Shown: positions 17,785 through 27,534 of the stretch, in pieces
Numbering within the stretch: the stretch's first letter is position 1
Layout: every line of letters starts with the position of its first letter
Source of the DNA: Candidatus Methylaffinis lahnbergensis
GTDB taxonomy: Bacteria > Pseudomonadota > Alphaproteobacteria > Rhizobiales > Beijerinckiaceae
Assembly (NCBI GenBank): GCA_002890675.1
Contig: PEFW01000018.1
Coordinates: 1 to 57,231, forward strand
Reading direction: 5' to 3'
DNA length: 57,231 nucleotides
Program-made: the position numbers and the translations under genes
Notes under the pieces: generated by a model
Told to the model about the DNA's origin: nothing
Databases searched by the model: none
What the model saw: the letters and a program-made list of their open reading frames with translations, nothing else

Positions 17785-18495
17785 TCAATCCAACTCTTCA
17801 CTCTCCCAGGCCGCCATATACGCAGTGGGCACGCCCGCCTCGTCCAGATCCTTGGCCACGGCTTGCGCGGTGAGGAGCCAGCGCCCTTTGAGGGCCGCCA
17901 AATATCCGGATTTCCTCTGCACCAACAGGCGGCTATCGGCCCATGGGACGAACGATGGCGGACTGCCCAAACCACGCTCCGTTCCGGCCAGCACGGCGGC
18001 ATTGATTCCAAGGTCGTTGTGCAACCGGGCGAGGAGCCTGGCGATTGCGCCGGCTTTTGGCGTGTATCCCGGCGCCACGAGCGCGACAAACTGCCCCGTG
18101 GCCTGCTCCACCGTCCATCGCGCCGCCGTCGCGTCGTCGACAGACTCATCCGCCGTCACGATGCGAATCCACGGCTGCGTTCCGCGCAGGCGCGCAAGCG
18201 CGCGCGCCATCTCCGGTTCCACCGGAGAGCGCTCGCAGATGCAGACCTCAAAGTCCAGTCCGTCCCGCTCGGCAACAACTTCGGCAACGGCATCCAATGT
18301 GGCGGCGCCTTGCCCGGCGGTGCTGAGAAGAACGCTCACCTCGCGGTGCTTGGCGTTGTAGGCTGGCGCGTCAGGCAGCGCCAAAGCAGGGCACAGCCTG
18401 CCCCGGACCTTGGAGTACGCCACTCTCATCGCGACGGCGAATCCGAAGTCACGGGAAACCGTGACGAAGCGGCGTAGCGGTGAGCGGTCGTTCAA
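17785..18495 (-). CDS. GT2-like glycosyltransferase domain protein, atypical
   Basis: The frame opens with TTG 18495, behind GGAG and 29 bases after the upstream glycosyltransferase stop. The 236 residues resemble a GT-A fold: VSVLLSTAGQGAATLDAVAE like the first Rossmann unit, CICERSPVEPEMARAL, and TADESVDDATAARW, then ATGQFVALVAPGY in the place of the usual DxD strand. No clear DxD motif is seen, so catalytic activity is uncertain. It may be a degenerate family-2 enzyme or a partner subunit. Tight spacing with the GT4 gene upstream suggests joint expression for a surface glycan. Confidence 0.55.
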   Translation of the reverse strand: MNDRSPLRRFVTVSRDFGFAVAMRVAYSKVRGRLCPALALPDAPAYNAKHREVSVLLSTAGQGAATLDAVAEVVAERDGLDFEVCICERSPVEPEMARALARLRGTQPWIRIVTADESVDDATAARWTVEQATGQFVALVAPGYTPKAGAIARLLARLHNDLGINAAVLAGTERGLGSPPSFVPWADSRLLVQRKSGYLAALKGRWLLTAQAVAKDLDEAGVPTAYMAAWESEELD

Positions 18496-18523
18496 ACGTC
18501 GTTCTCCAATTGGCGGGTGCCGT

Positions 18524-19654
18524 CTACCTCGCTGCGATCGCCGCGAGCCGTTCGCCAATACGCCGTCCCACCGCGGCCGCCGAGTAGTCTTCGCGCATGC
18601 GCGCGCGGGCCCGCTGCCCCCTTGCCGCCGCCGCGCGCGGATTCGCGACGACGCGGCGCAGCAATTCCTGCAAATGTTCGCGTGACGGATCCGCCCATAT
18701 CGCCCCCTTTGCATATGGACCATGGTCTCGATCGACTTCCACCAAACGATAGCGAAGGGGAAATCCGACCTCCTCCGTCACAAAATCGACCGTGCCGCCG
18801 TAGTCCGTCGCAATCACCGGCACCCCAAGGGCCATCGCCTCGGCCACGGTCAGCCCGAAGCCCTCCGCGCGATGCGGAGAAACATAACAATCGGAGGCGC
18901 GGACCAGCCTCGCGAGCTCGTGTGCTTCCATCGTTTGGCGCAACACGACGCAGCGAGCATTGCGCGTGGCCAGGGCATCCAAATACAAGGAAAACTCCGG
19001 GTCGTTGCCGGCGTTCGATACCTTGAGAACGAGACGGACCCGGTCATGCTCCGAGAAAGCGGCTTCGAAGGCATCAACGAGGCAATGCGGATTCTTCCGC
19101 TCTACGAGGCTCGAAGCGTCGAACACATAGAGAAATACGAACTCGTCACCACCGATTTGCAGCATCTCGCGGTATCCGGGCCGCGGCGCCTCGTTCGCCG
19201 ACACCGAGTGTGGCACCACGATCACCGGTTTTGCGGTCATTGCCTGAACCGCCCGCCGACAAAAGGTCGACGGCACCCAGATCTCGTCGAAATGACGAAG
19301 CTCACTCCACCACTCGTCGCGAAACGCAGGCAGCTCCCACGCCCAAATCCCTATCTTGTATTGCGCGCGGGCGAAGGTTCGGGCGTGGAAGTGCAGGAAG
19401 CGATGGACGGAATCGGCGTTGATGTGGACGAGCGAGATTGGGTAACGGGGCCGTTGCCGGCGCTCGGCGCTGCCAACGCTCGCCTGATGGACGAACAGTT
19501 CGTGAACCGGGACAAGGGATACTGGAACCGCGGCGGCCCGCAGAGCAGCCAAATATCCGCGGCCCGCCGCGCCGAGGCCGCTGACAACTCCAATTGGACT
19601 ATAGAAATTGACGCCGGGAAGATCGATGTTGGGATGGGTGCCCGCAGTTACCAT
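18524..19654 (-). CDS. family 4 glycosyltransferase
   Basis: A 376-residue GT-B retaining glycosyltransferase. The N-terminal half has the acceptor-binding Rossmann unit (NFYSPIGVVSGLGAAGRG, IGIWAWELP). The C-terminal half has the donor-binding motif EGFGLTVAEAMALGVPVIA, with the E-x7-E-like pair, and ATDYGGTVDFV. It would transfer a sugar from a nucleotide donor during synthesis of a surface polysaccharide or glycolipid in the cytoplasm; donor and acceptor cannot be inferred. It is followed at once by the GT2-like gene on the same strand. No polymerase or flippase gene is close. Confidence 0.88.
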   Translation of the reverse strand: MVTAGTHPNIDLPGVNFYSPIGVVSGLGAAGRGYLAALRAAAVPVSLVPVHELFVHQASVGSAERRQRPRYPISLVHINADSVHRFLHFHARTFARAQYKIGIWAWELPAFRDEWWSELRHFDEIWVPSTFCRRAVQAMTAKPVIVVPHSVSANEAPRPGYREMLQIGGDEFVFLYVFDASSLVERKNPHCLVDAFEAAFSEHDRVRLVLKVSNAGNDPEFSLYLDALATRNARCVVLRQTMEAHELARLVRASDCYVSPHRAEGFGLTVAEAMALGVPVIATDYGGTVDFVTEEVGFPLRYRLVEVDRDHGPYAKGAIWADPSREHLQELLRRVVANPRAAAARGQRARARMREDYSAAAVGRRIGERLAAIAAR

Positions 19655-20074
19655 CGTCTCACCTGTTTCAACTTCGGGTGATCGCGCGAACTACGAGCCG
19701 AATCGCGCCGCGTGACAATTGTAGCATGGCAGTCATCGCAGCGCCGCAATAAAAGGAGGCGCGCCAAGGTGCAGGTTGCACCGTTACCCTCCAGGACGTC
19801 AAATAAAAGTTGCGTCTGGAAGCGGCCTCAACACTGGGCGGCCGGAACTCGGCAACCTCTTTGCAACATCCGTTGGTTGAATTTAAGCTTGGATCATTAG
19901 CCTTTGGGTTTGCGGGTTGCTTGGATTCATTAGCCCTTTGGGTTTGCGGGTTGACCCAAGCGGCGGTTCTGGCGGCTTTTTGACAAAACGTTCTGGATTA
20001 TTCTTGCTTCGCTCAGAAGAAAAGGTCGATGCCGATCGCTGCTTGCGCGGCTGCGGCGCGACGGCACCCGGTCA
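19655..20074. other. intergenic region with one short tandem duplication
   Basis: No gene is recognised. It lies between the divergent GT4 and ruvB genes and contains the two-unit repeat listed separately. Confidence 0.4.
19888..19953. repeat. two-unit tandem repeat of 32-34 bp
   Basis: CTTGGATCATTAG plus CCTTTGGGTTTGCGGGTTG is followed directly by an almost identical second unit. Only two units exist and there is no spacer, so this is a simple duplication. Confidence 0.8.
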
Positions 20075-21184
20075 TTGTCCATGGCAAACATATCATGTAT
20101 GAAAAAACTAGCCACATTAAGGCTTCCTCCGGTGCCAGGCCCTCGACTCGTTACTCCCGAAAAGCGCGATGGCGACGCGGAGAGGTCGCTTCGCCCCTTG
20201 GCCCTTGCGGATTTCACCGGTCAGGAGGCGACGCGGAAAAATCTAAAAGTCTTTATCGACGCCGCAAGAGCACGGCGCGAGGCGCTCGACCATGTGCTCT
20301 TTGTTGGGCCACCTGGGCTCGGCAAGACAACGCTTGCCCAGATCGTCGCCCGCGAACTCGGGGTGACTTTCCATTCGACCTCCGGGCCGGTCATCGCCAA
20401 GGCGGGCGATCTCGCGGCGCAGCTCACCGGGCTCGAAGAACGCGATGTGCTCTTCATCGACGAAATTCATCGTCTCAATCCGGTGATCGAGGAAATCCTC
20501 TATCCGGCGATGGAAGACTACGAGCTCGATCTCATGATCGGGGAAGGACCCGGCGCCCGCTCGGTAAAACTCCCCCTCAAGCGGTTCACCCTGGTCGGGG
20601 CGACGACCCGCGCCGGTCTTTTGACGACGCCGCTGCGCGACCGGTTCGGCATTCCGCTGAGGCTCGAGTTCTACACGGTCGAGGAACTGGAAAGAATCGT
20701 GCGGCGCAATGCGCGGGTGCTCGCGATCGCCATCTCCGATGATGGCGCCAATGAAATCGCCAGGCGTGCGCGCGGCACGCCGCGCATAGCGGGGCGGTTG
20801 CTGCGCAGGGTCCGCGATTTCGCGGCCGTCGGCAATGAACCGGAAATCACCCGGGGCGTCGCCGACAATGCGCTGCGTCTCCTCGACGTCGACGCGATCG
20901 GGCTCGATACGATGGACCGCCGCTATCTTGAGACCATCGCCCTCTCGTTTTCCGGCGGCCCGGCCGGGATCGAGACGATCGCCGCAGCGCTTTCCGAGCC
21001 GCGCGATGGGATCGAGGACATTATCGAACCCTTCCTAATCCAGCGTGGCTTCGTGCAACGTACTCCGCGCGGCCGTGTGCTGACGCCGCACGCCTTCCGC
21101 CATCTTGGTCTCCCCGAACCCGCGGGGGAGAGGCCGCAGCTGCGGCTATTTTTAAATGAAGGCGGCGAAGAGCAGGGCGATTAA
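20075..21184 (+). CDS. ruvB: Holliday junction branch-migration helicase RuvB
   Basis: RuvB is the AAA+ motor that, with RuvA, drives branch migration of Holliday junctions during recombinational repair. The sequence shows the typical entry [11 protein letters not shown], Walker [10 protein letters not shown], Walker B FIDEIH, sensor VGATTRAG, arginine-finger region LRDRFG, and the C-terminal winged-helix domain ([14 protein letters not shown]). The annotated ATG 20075 gives 369 residues; family members usually start near PRLVTPE, so GTG 20132 is an alternative. ruvA and ruvC, normally directly upstream, are absent here, where a GT gene is divergent instead. ruvB is therefore separated from its usual partners. 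Confidence 0.93.
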   Translation: MSMANISCMKKLATLRLPPVPGPRLVTPEKRDGDAERSLRPLALADFTGQEATRKNLKVFIDAARARREALDHVLFVGPPGLGKTTLAQIVARELGVTFHSTSGPVIAKAGDLAAQLTGLEERDVLFIDEIHRLNPVIEEILYPAMEDYELDLMIGEGPGARSVKLPLKRFTLVGATTRAGLLTTPLRDRFGIPLRLEFYTVEELERIVRRNARVLAIAISDDGANEIARRARGTPRIAGRLLRRVRDFAAVGNEPEITRGVADNALRLLDVDAIGLDTMDRRYLETIALSFSGGPAGIETIAAALSEPRDGIEDIIEPFLIQRGFVQRTPRGRVLTPHAFRHLGLPEPAGERPQLRLFLNEGGEEQGD

Positions 21185-21492
21185 TTATACCCTGTTCACG
21201 CCATGACCCGAAAATTGGCGGCGACCGAAGCGCGGAAATTCGACCAATTCCGGGGAATTTTTCCGCGCAGGAAACCGAGCGCCGTATCGGCGAATGGGGC
21301 AATCCGCCGCCTGGAAAACGCTAGAAATTTCTCTGGGATCTTAAATGAGTTCAGGGCATATTGTGGAGAAATAGGGGACATTTTCATTGCGCCCCGACAC
21401 TTCAAGATATCGAGCGCCGAGGACACCGGTGAGCGCTCGCGCGTCGATGACGCGCAGGGTTTCAGTCAGCGTCGCGTGATTAAGCGCGGCGC

Positions 21493-21752
21493 GTGGGCCG
21501 GCGAAGTCGGCCAGACCCAATTCATGCCTTCGTCCTTATTCGTGGTCGATTTCGACGGCAGCGGCCCGCCGCGATAGCGTGCCCGACGTTTTGGCCTCGA
21601 CCGCTAATTCCCTCCAGAGCTATGGCTGGCAGCGTGGCGGCGCCTGGACGCCAGGTTCGGCCAATTTCGCCGTCAACAAGGAATGGAACAAGGCCGACGT
21701 GTATGCGCGGACAATCGCCTACTTTGCGACGAGGCTCGCCGGCGGCGAGTAG
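21493..21752 (+). pseudogene. lytic murein transglycosylase, C-terminal remnant
   Basis: Two frames join near 21570 to give the end of an SLT_2/MltB-type transglycosylase. The motif WAGEVGQTQFMPSS (21493 on) is the substrate-groove segment of that family, followed by VDFDG. In the next frame come ASTANSLQSYGWQRGGAW and FAVNKEWNKADVYART, ending LAGGE. The N-terminal part with the catalytic Glu is missing. Just upstream, bases 21370-21420 (GGGGACATTTTCATTGCG) look like an insertion-sequence end, which may explain the loss. Confidence 0.7.
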
Positions 21753-22059
21753 ATGAAATGGATCCGCGAATGCGATCGAAGGTCGCCAAACATCCGCTCT
21801 TTCTCGCCACGCGAAAGACAGACTCGACGGGAGAATTGCAACCGGCTATGAAAAGGCGTCAGTTCAAGCGGCGGGCAAAGGTGGAAAAAAGGGAGATGAA
21901 CAACCCTGGCCGCTGCCCTCATCGCGAAGGAGAAAACGATCGCCGCCCGGCCGGGGCGGACGCATTCATGACGCCAAGCCCATCCAAGGTGTCCGTCGTC
22001 TTTCGCGGCGGCAAAGCGTTTTCCTCCCGGCTATTCGTCCCAGATAGAGGATTTACCCC

Positions 22060-22755
22060 ATGAATCTCGGCAAGCGCGTGCTCGCGGAATTTCTCGGTAC
22101 TTTTTGGCTGACCTTTGGCGGCTGCGGCAGCGCGGTCATCGCCGCCGCGTATCCTCAATTGGGAATCGGTTTTCTCGGCGTCGCGCTCGCCTTCGGCCTC
22201 ACCGTGGTGACGATGGCCTATGCGGTCGGGCATATTTCCGGTGCTTATTTCAACCCGGCACTCACGATCGGCGCATGGACTGGAGGGCGGATTCCTTTCC
22301 GCGACGTTATTCCCTACATCGTGTTCCAGGTTGCCGGGGCGATCGCCGCCGCGGCGGTGCTCAAAGTCGTGGCGGCAGGTCAACCGGATTTTGTGCTCGG
22401 CGGTTTCGCCTCGAACGGTTTCGGCGATTTGAGTCCCGGCCATTACAATCTTGTTTCCTGCGCCATCGCGGAAGTCGTTCTGACTTTCTTTTTTATGCTG
22501 GTCGTTCTGGGGACAACGTCGGCGGGGGCGCCGGCAGGCTTTGCGCCGCTCGCGATCGGGCTCACCTTGACCCTCATCGTCCTCGTCGCCATTCCGGTCA
22601 CCAACGCCTCGGTCAATCCTGCGCGCAGCACCGGGCCAGCGATCTTCGCAGGCAAAGCCTATGTCGATCAGCTTTGGTTGTTTTGGGCCGCGCCGATCGG
22701 CGGCGCCGTGGTGGCAGGGCTAGTCGGCAGGGCATTGTTTCGCAAACCCGATTAG
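22060..22755 (+). CDS. aqpZ: aquaporin Z
   Basis: A 231-residue MIP-family channel for water, sitting in the inner membrane. Both half-helix motifs are present: FNPA with NPA at residues 65-67, and [10 protein letters not shown] near 183. Six transmembrane helices can be counted. Aromatic/arginine filter residues fit the water-selective AqpZ type (Arg after the second NPA). Start ATG 22060 with [17 protein letters not shown] is standard for AqpZ. A purine-rich stretch (AGATAGAGG) precedes it. It is a single-gene unit. Confidence 0.95.
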   Translation: MNLGKRVLAEFLGTFWLTFGGCGSAVIAAAYPQLGIGFLGVALAFGLTVVTMAYAVGHISGAYFNPALTIGAWTGGRIPFRDVIPYIVFQVAGAIAAAAVLKVVAAGQPDFVLGGFASNGFGDLSPGHYNLVSCAIAEVVLTFFFMLVVLGTTSAGAPAGFAPLAIGLTLTLIVLVAIPVTNASVNPARSTGPAIFAGKAYVDQLWLFWAAPIGGAVVAGLVGRALFRKPD

Positions 22756-23270
22756 TGTCGCGAAAGGTCTGGCCACGCGATCGACCGACGCGCCGTGGCG
22801 CTCGCGCGGGCTTCGCAGGCCACCCCCAGCAATTCTGAGGGCGCATCGGGGAATAGATGAATCGGGTTGGAAGGGGAGGATTTTCGACCACTGTGACGCC
22901 GGCCGATGTTGCTGGCAAGTTCAAGCCTAATATTTCACGACGACGGCTGGGGGTTCGCCTAGTCCAGTGAAACGATAGTTCCCCTCACTGCTGACAGACC
23001 CCCTCGGGGCAGATTGAAGTTCACCCGATCTCCGTCCCGCGGGAATGCCTCTGCGCGTGCCACGCCATGAGCCTGATTTCGGCAATCACGTCGCGCGGCC
23101 GCATGCGGATTTGAAGCTGTCCCAATGCCGGCGCCGCCAAGACAAATTCGGCGGCGGACGATGAAGATGCAAAGGCGACATCAAAAGTTCTTCGTTCACC
23201 GCCGATCCGCAAAACCAAACCATGCGCCCAAGGTTCTATCCATGAAGCCCATCAGCGGGGCCCAGCTTCC
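22756..23270. other. intergenic, with a doubtful small minus-strand frame
   Basis: No certain gene. The minus-strand frame 23021-23218 (TTG start) reads VLRIGGERRTFDVAFASSSS and later MRPRDVIAEIRLMAWHAQRH, which looks protein-like, and it follows the 46-residue gene at 23271-23411. No ribosome-binding site or family was recognised, so I leave it as a possibility. Confidence 0.3.
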
Positions 23271-23411
23271 TCACACCTTGCCGAGCCAGCGCACAACGCT
23301 ATCTTCGAGCATCTCGAATGTCGTTCCATACCGGGCGACGAAGAAATAAGCCGCCGCCAACGCAATCCCAACCGCAACCATTGCAAAGCCGGTCAACAAG
23401 ATCCGCTCCAC
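23271..23411 (-). CDS. 46-residue single-helix membrane protein
   Basis: GTG start at 23411 lies behind a strong GAGGAGGAAGG site. The product begins MERILLTGFAMVAVGIALAA and continues with YFFVARYG and a soluble amphipathic tail ending RWLGKV. One N-terminal transmembrane helix with a cytoplasmic or periplasmic tail of about 20 residues. No family is recognised. The excellent ribosome-binding site is the main support for its being real. Confidence 0.55.
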   Translation of the reverse strand: MERILLTGFAMVAVGIALAAAYFFVARYGTTFEMLEDSVVRWLGKV

Positions 23412-23738
23412 CGTCCTTCCTCCTCATCGTTGAATTTTCAAAATTAGCGCTTGCCAAAAACCAACCGCCTCGCAGGATCAGTTCTGGTCTAGCTGGAAAG
23501 AAAATTTTTAAAAAATTACAGGACGAAAGTTAGATATTAGCGCATTATTTCGCGCGCTCCAAATCCCCCGCGCCCTACTTCGCCGCCGCCTTGCGAAAGC
23601 ATATTTGCCCAGACCGGAAGCCTGCTGGCAAGCCATCGACCCATACACCAACAAACCTGAAACGATGATTTTCAATTATTGCTGTTTCGCGATCGCCCCA
23701 ACGACCGCATCATGGTCGCGCATACAAGGAGGCCTCTG

Positions 23739-24151
23739 ATGAACCAGCATGCCAGTAAAAAGAGCGTCCCGCCGTCCGTGGGCGCAGATGTGAGTGGTAT
23801 CGAGACGCTGCTCAACCGCAATCTTCCGGAAGTTTTCGGTGAAGGTGATCCGGCTCGCCGAAGGGTCGCAATTCAGGAACTTTACACCGAAGATGTGTGC
23901 TGTGCGTGCCGCCCGGCACTTTCGTCGGTCACGACGCACTGGACAAGTTCGCCGGCGATCTCCGAGCGACGCATCCCCACTATGTTTATACGCCTCATGG
24001 CGCGCCCCAGGTTCTGCACAATTCGGGACGGCTGGCGTGGGGCTCGGGGCCGAAAGGCGAAGCGCCCCAATACACCGGTGTGGATTTCATCATAGCACGG
24101 GACGGCAAGATCGCGGCTCTTTATGTCTACCTCGACTCGCCGCCCACATAG
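23739..24151 (+). pseudogene. SnoaL/NTF2-like protein, one frameshift
   Basis: ATG 23739 follows AAGGAGG, so initiation is good. The frame runs through LLNRNLPEVFGEGDPARR and AIQELYTEDV to about 23897. The homologous continuation, VPPGTFVGHDALDKFAGDL to VYLDSPPT, is in the next frame and stops at 24151. Adding one base near GATGTGTGCTG restores a 137-residue protein of the NTF2-like superfamily, which has a cone-shaped fold that holds small ligands or acts on them. The single shift could be a sequencing error. Function is unknown. Confidence 0.7.
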
Positions 24152-24184
24152 AGCAGCCGTACTTGTCAAGTATATAATTCCCAA

Positions 24185-24200
24185 TGTTTCACGTGTGACA
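24185..24200. promoter_or_regulatory. parS-like site, two mismatches
   Basis: TGTTTCACGTGTGACA differs from the perfect parS TGTTTCACGTGAAACA at two adjacent positions in one half-site. It lies 4.8 kb from the two perfect sites. ParB binding is plausible but weaker. Confidence 0.4.
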
Positions 24201-24244
24201 TTTTGGTACGCGCGGCAACTCACGACTTCTTCAGAATGAGAATC

Positions 24245-25732
24245 CTAAAACCTCGGAATATCCGGGAACGGCAGTTTCCCGCCATGCACATGCATCTGGC
24301 CTAGCTCCGCGCAGCGATGCAGCACGGGAAACACCTTTCCCGGATTGAGCAGCTGCTTCTCATCGAAGGCGCATTTGATCGCAAATTGCTGGGCGAGATC
24401 GATGTCGTCGAACATTTCTGACATCAGGTCGCGTTTCTCGACGCCAACACCATGCTCGCCGGTGAGCACGCCGCCATACTTCACACATAGCCGCAAAATA
24501 TCCGCGCCAAATTCTTCGGCGCGTAAAAGTTCGCCGGGCTTGTTGGCGTCATAGAGGATCAGCGGATGCAAATTACCATCGCCCGCGTGAAACACATTGG
24601 CGACCCGCAAGCCATGGTGCTCCGATAATTTACGCATCCCTGAGAGAACTCTTGACAATTCCTTGCGCGGGATCGTGCCGTCCATGCAATAATAATCGGG
24701 CGAGAGGCGGCCGACCGCCGGGAAAGCCGCCTTGCGTCCGGCCCAGAACGCGTGGCGCTCGGCCTCGGAAGTGGAAATCCGGCAGTTTGAAGCGCCATGG
24801 GCGAGAGCGATCTTTTCGACGAGCGAAACGAGATGATCGACCTCGACCGGAGGGCCGTCGAGCTCGACGATCAACAGAGCCTCAGCGTCGCGCGGATAGC
24901 CGGCATGGACAAAATCTTCCGCCGCCTCTATCGCGGGCTTGTCCATCATTTCCATGCCGCCCGGAATGATGCCGGCCGCGATAATGCCGGCGACGCAGGC
25001 CCCCGCCTTTTCGCTGGAGTTGAATGCAATCAGCAACGCGCGGGCAGATTCTGGCGCGCGGAGAATGCGTACCGTCACCTCGGTCACGACGCCGAGCATT
25101 CCTTCCGAGCCGATGACAAGAGCGAGGAGATCGTAGCCCGCTTGGTCGAGATGGCGCCCGCCGAGTCTTATGACCTCGCCGGTCATCAGCACCACCTCGC
25201 AGCCCAGGACATTGTTGGTGGTGAGGCCATATTTGAGGCAATGCACGCCACCCGAATTCTCCGCGACATTGCCGCCGATCGAGCAGGCGATTTGCGAGGA
25301 GGGATCGGGTGCGTAATAAAAGCTTTGCGCCTCGACGGCGCGGGTAATCGCGAGATTGGTGACCCCGGGCTCGACGATCGCGAACCGGTTGGCGAAATCG
25401 ATCTCCTTGATCTTGTTGAATTTCATCATGGAAAGGAGAACGCCGTCTTCGAGCGGCAGGGCGCCGCCCGAAAGCGAGGTTCCGGCGCCGCGCGGAACGA
25501 CTTTGACGTTATTCTCGTGACAATAGGAGAGAACCCCGCGCACCTGCGCAACGCTGTCTGGCAAAACGACGACCATGGGCACGGCCCGGTAGGCGGTCAG
25601 GCCGTCGCTTTCGTAAGGCCGCCGGCCGGTCTCTTGCTCGATGACGCCTTCGCCGGGAACAATGCTCCGCAAGGCGGCGACAATTTTCGCGCGCCGCGCG
25701 AGAACGGTTGCATCGAGGTCCATCGCTTTCAT
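24245..25732 (-). CDS. glcD: glycolate oxidase subunit GlcD / FAD-linked oxidase
   Basis: A 495-residue FAD-dependent 2-hydroxy-acid oxidase of the GlcD/vanillyl-alcohol-oxidase fold, which oxidises glycolate (or D-lactate-like acids) to the 2-oxo acid. FAD-binding signature PRGAGTSLSGGALP and the CEVVLMTGEVIRLGG strand lie in the N-terminal half. The FAD-oxidase C-terminal cap has VFHAGDGNLHPLILYD and GEHGVGVEKRDLM. ATG 25732 is chosen because it follows a GAGG motif; the frame extends upstream without a signal. In methanotrophs glycolate salvage is a sensible role. glcE and glcF are not adjacent. The next gene upstream on the same strand is bufC, 115 bp away. Confidence 0.88.
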   Translation of the reverse strand: MKAMDLDATVLARRAKIVAALRSIVPGEGVIEQETGRRPYESDGLTAYRAVPMVVVLPDSVAQVRGVLSYCHENNVKVVPRGAGTSLSGGALPLEDGVLLSMMKFNKIKEIDFANRFAIVEPGVTNLAITRAVEAQSFYYAPDPSSQIACSIGGNVAENSGGVHCLKYGLTTNNVLGCEVVLMTGEVIRLGGRHLDQAGYDLLALVIGSEGMLGVVTEVTVRILRAPESARALLIAFNSSEKAGACVAGIIAAGIIPGGMEMMDKPAIEAAEDFVHAGYPRDAEALLIVELDGPPVEVDHLVSLVEKIALAHGASNCRISTSEAERHAFWAGRKAAFPAVGRLSPDYYCMDGTIPRKELSRVLSGMRKLSEHHGLRVANVFHAGDGNLHPLILYDANKPGELLRAEEFGADILRLCVKYGGVLTGEHGVGVEKRDLMSEMFDDIDLAQQFAIKCAFDEKQLLNPGKVFPVLHRCAELGQMHVHGGKLPFPDIPRF

Positions 25733-25847
25733 TTCATTTAACCTCGTGCGCAATGGGCTTCTCTCGCCATTCGCTGGTTCGCAAGACCGCAACCACCGGA
25801 TAGGACCGGCCGATGGCACCAAGCTGGAACTGACCGGCGAAGGTTCC

Positions 25848-26621
25848 TCAATCCGAAATCGACAGTCGCGTGACGAGACCGTCGGCGAACCATTGCGCGA
25901 GGAAGCCGGCGACCCGCCACGTCACGTCATCGCCGTTGTTCTGGAACGCGAGCAGCGCGCAGATGTCTCCGAACGGCTTATCGCGCCTAGCCTCCAGCAA
26001 TGCCAGGCGTTCGTCTTCCGCGACAGGGCGGTAGAAGGACTGGCCGTCGTTCCGCCAGAAGAGGATCGCCTCCTCGCCTTGCCGAATGACCAGCGGTTTT
26101 TCCTCCTGGGCGAGAGCCGCATAGATCTGCGCCGTTCCGCCGGCGAGATCGAGAAGCCTCAAGCTCGGATGGAATTCGAAGGCGAGGCGCGGCCAGTCTT
26201 CAGCGCGGATGTCCCGCAAGGCATCGATAGTGCTTATCGGCGCATCGGGGGCATCGAAGGCGTCGGACAGCGCGCGCTCGAACCGCGCCAGATCAATGGC
26301 GCTTCGGTTCCTCCGCCACGGCGCCATCTCTTGCATGAAATCGGGCAGGCGCGTGCCGTACCATCGCGCATTCGGCTGACGCGACGGCGCGGACATATAG
26401 TCTTCGACAAGCCGGCCGAACGCTTCCTCGCCGAGGTGAACCCGAAGAACCGGAAAGTCGTGCGATAGGAATTCCGCGAGACGCATACGATAGGCGTCGT
26501 GATAGACCGCAAACAGGGTCGCTCGATCCGTCCTCCGCGAATCCACGATCGAGGCGAGAATGGCATTATCGCCTTTCACTATTCCGGCCTGGAACCTCAT
26601 TTGCAGTTCGGCAAGCTTCAT
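25848..26621 (-). CDS. bufC: BufC/HvfC family protein (DUF2063)
   Basis: A 257-residue protein with the DUF2063 domain. Its N-terminal helical part (LQMRFQAGIVKGD, LFAVYHDAYRMRLAEFL, HDFPVLRVHLGEEAFGRL) matches the partner protein found beside MNIO enzymes. A second domain ends WFADGLVTRLSISD. In characterised MNIO clusters such partners bind the precursor and deliver it to the enzyme. The start codon overlaps the bufB stop by four bases (ATGA), so the two are translated together. The order bufA-bufB-bufC is conserved in many proteobacteria. Confidence 0.9.
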   Translation of the reverse strand: MKLAELQMRFQAGIVKGDNAILASIVDSRRTDRATLFAVYHDAYRMRLAEFLSHDFPVLRVHLGEEAFGRLVEDYMSAPSRQPNARWYGTRLPDFMQEMAPWRRNRSAIDLARFERALSDAFDAPDAPISTIDALRDIRAEDWPRLAFEFHPSLRLLDLAGGTAQIYAALAQEEKPLVIRQGEEAILFWRNDGQSFYRPVAEDERLALLEARRDKPFGDICALLAFQNNGDDVTWRVAGFLAQWFADGLVTRLSISD

Positions 26622-27463
26622 GCCGCGGCCTCATGCGCCGGGGTTCTTGCGCAAGCAGCGGTGGCTCGCGCGCGATCGAGTTCCGCCATGAGTTCGTCGA
26701 ACGGCGGAAAGTTGTCGTCACGCTCGATCATCGTCGAGATCGATCCGAACCGCGGGCAGACCTCATGGTAGAGCGACCAGACGTCCTCGCAGATCGGCTG
26801 ATCATGCGTATCGATCTTGTGCGTCACCGCCTCCGAATGGCCCGCGAGATGGAGCTGGACTACGCGGTCGGCCGGAATGGCGTCAATGAAACTCGCCTGA
26901 TCGAAGCCATGATTGAAACTCGAAACGAAGACGTTGTTGACGTCGAGCAACAGCCAGCAATCGGCGCGCTCCGCCGTCTCGCGGATGAACGTCCATTCAT
27001 CCATTTCGGATTCGGTGAACGTCACGTAGCTGGACACGTTCTCGATGGCGAGGCGACGCCCGAGGAAATCCTGGACCCGCCTTATGCGGTCGACGATATG
27101 GTCGAGCGCCTCAGACGTATAAGGAACGGGCAGGAGGTCGTGCAGATTGACGCCATGCACGCCGGTCCAGCACAAATGATCCGATATCCATTCTGGCTGA
27201 AACCGGCCGGCGAGGCTCTTGAGCGCCCTGAGATAGTCGAAATCGAGCGGGGCGGTCGAAGCAATCGACATCGAGACGCCGTGCATCACGATTGGATAGG
27301 TCCCGCGAATCCGCTCGAGCATCGCAAGAGGCCGGCCGCCGGGAACCATGAAATTCTCTGATATCACTTCAAACCAGTCGACCCTCGGGCTCTTCTCAAG
27401 GATCTCCTGGTAGTAGACCGGCCGCAGACCAAGGCCAAAACCCAGCGGCGCAGGCTTCTCCAT
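26618..27463 (-). CDS. bufB: MNIO enzyme BufB (DUF692)
   Basis: MNIO enzymes (multinuclear non-haem iron oxidases, DUF692) modify peptide cysteines. The 281-residue TIM-barrel protein shows family landmarks: GLRPVYYQEIL near residue 12, MHGVSMSIAS near 60 with the metal-site His, SDHLCW near 102, ENVSSY, DVNNVFVSS and QLHLAGH. These H, D, E and N residues are the usual iron ligands. Start ATG 27463 fits the family N-terminus (PLGFGLGLR). It lies 71 bp after bufA and overlaps bufC, so one transcript is likely. The expected chemistry is conversion of Cys in the BufA core, giving a copper-chelating peptide. Confidence 0.93.
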   Translation of the reverse strand: MEKPAPLGFGLGLRPVYYQEILEKSPRVDWFEVISENFMVPGGRPLAMLERIRGTYPIVMHGVSMSIASTAPLDFDYLRALKSLAGRFQPEWISDHLCWTGVHGVNLHDLLPVPYTSEALDHIVDRIRRVQDFLGRRLAIENVSSYVTFTESEMDEWTFIRETAERADCWLLLDVNNVFVSSFNHGFDQASFIDAIPADRVVQLHLAGHSEAVTHKIDTHDQPICEDVWSLYHEVCPRFGSISTMIERDDNFPPFDELMAELDRARATAACARTPAHEAAA

Positions 27464-27534
27464 GGGTTGCTCTTTGCTCCTTTGCCCTACAACGAGCCAG
27501 GCGGACCAAGCAATCCGCCTGTCTTCGAAATAGA

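Noticed and set aside
19888..19953. Short repeat considered as a CRISPR array
   Set aside because: Only two units of about 33 bp exist, directly joined with no spacer, and no cas genes are present.
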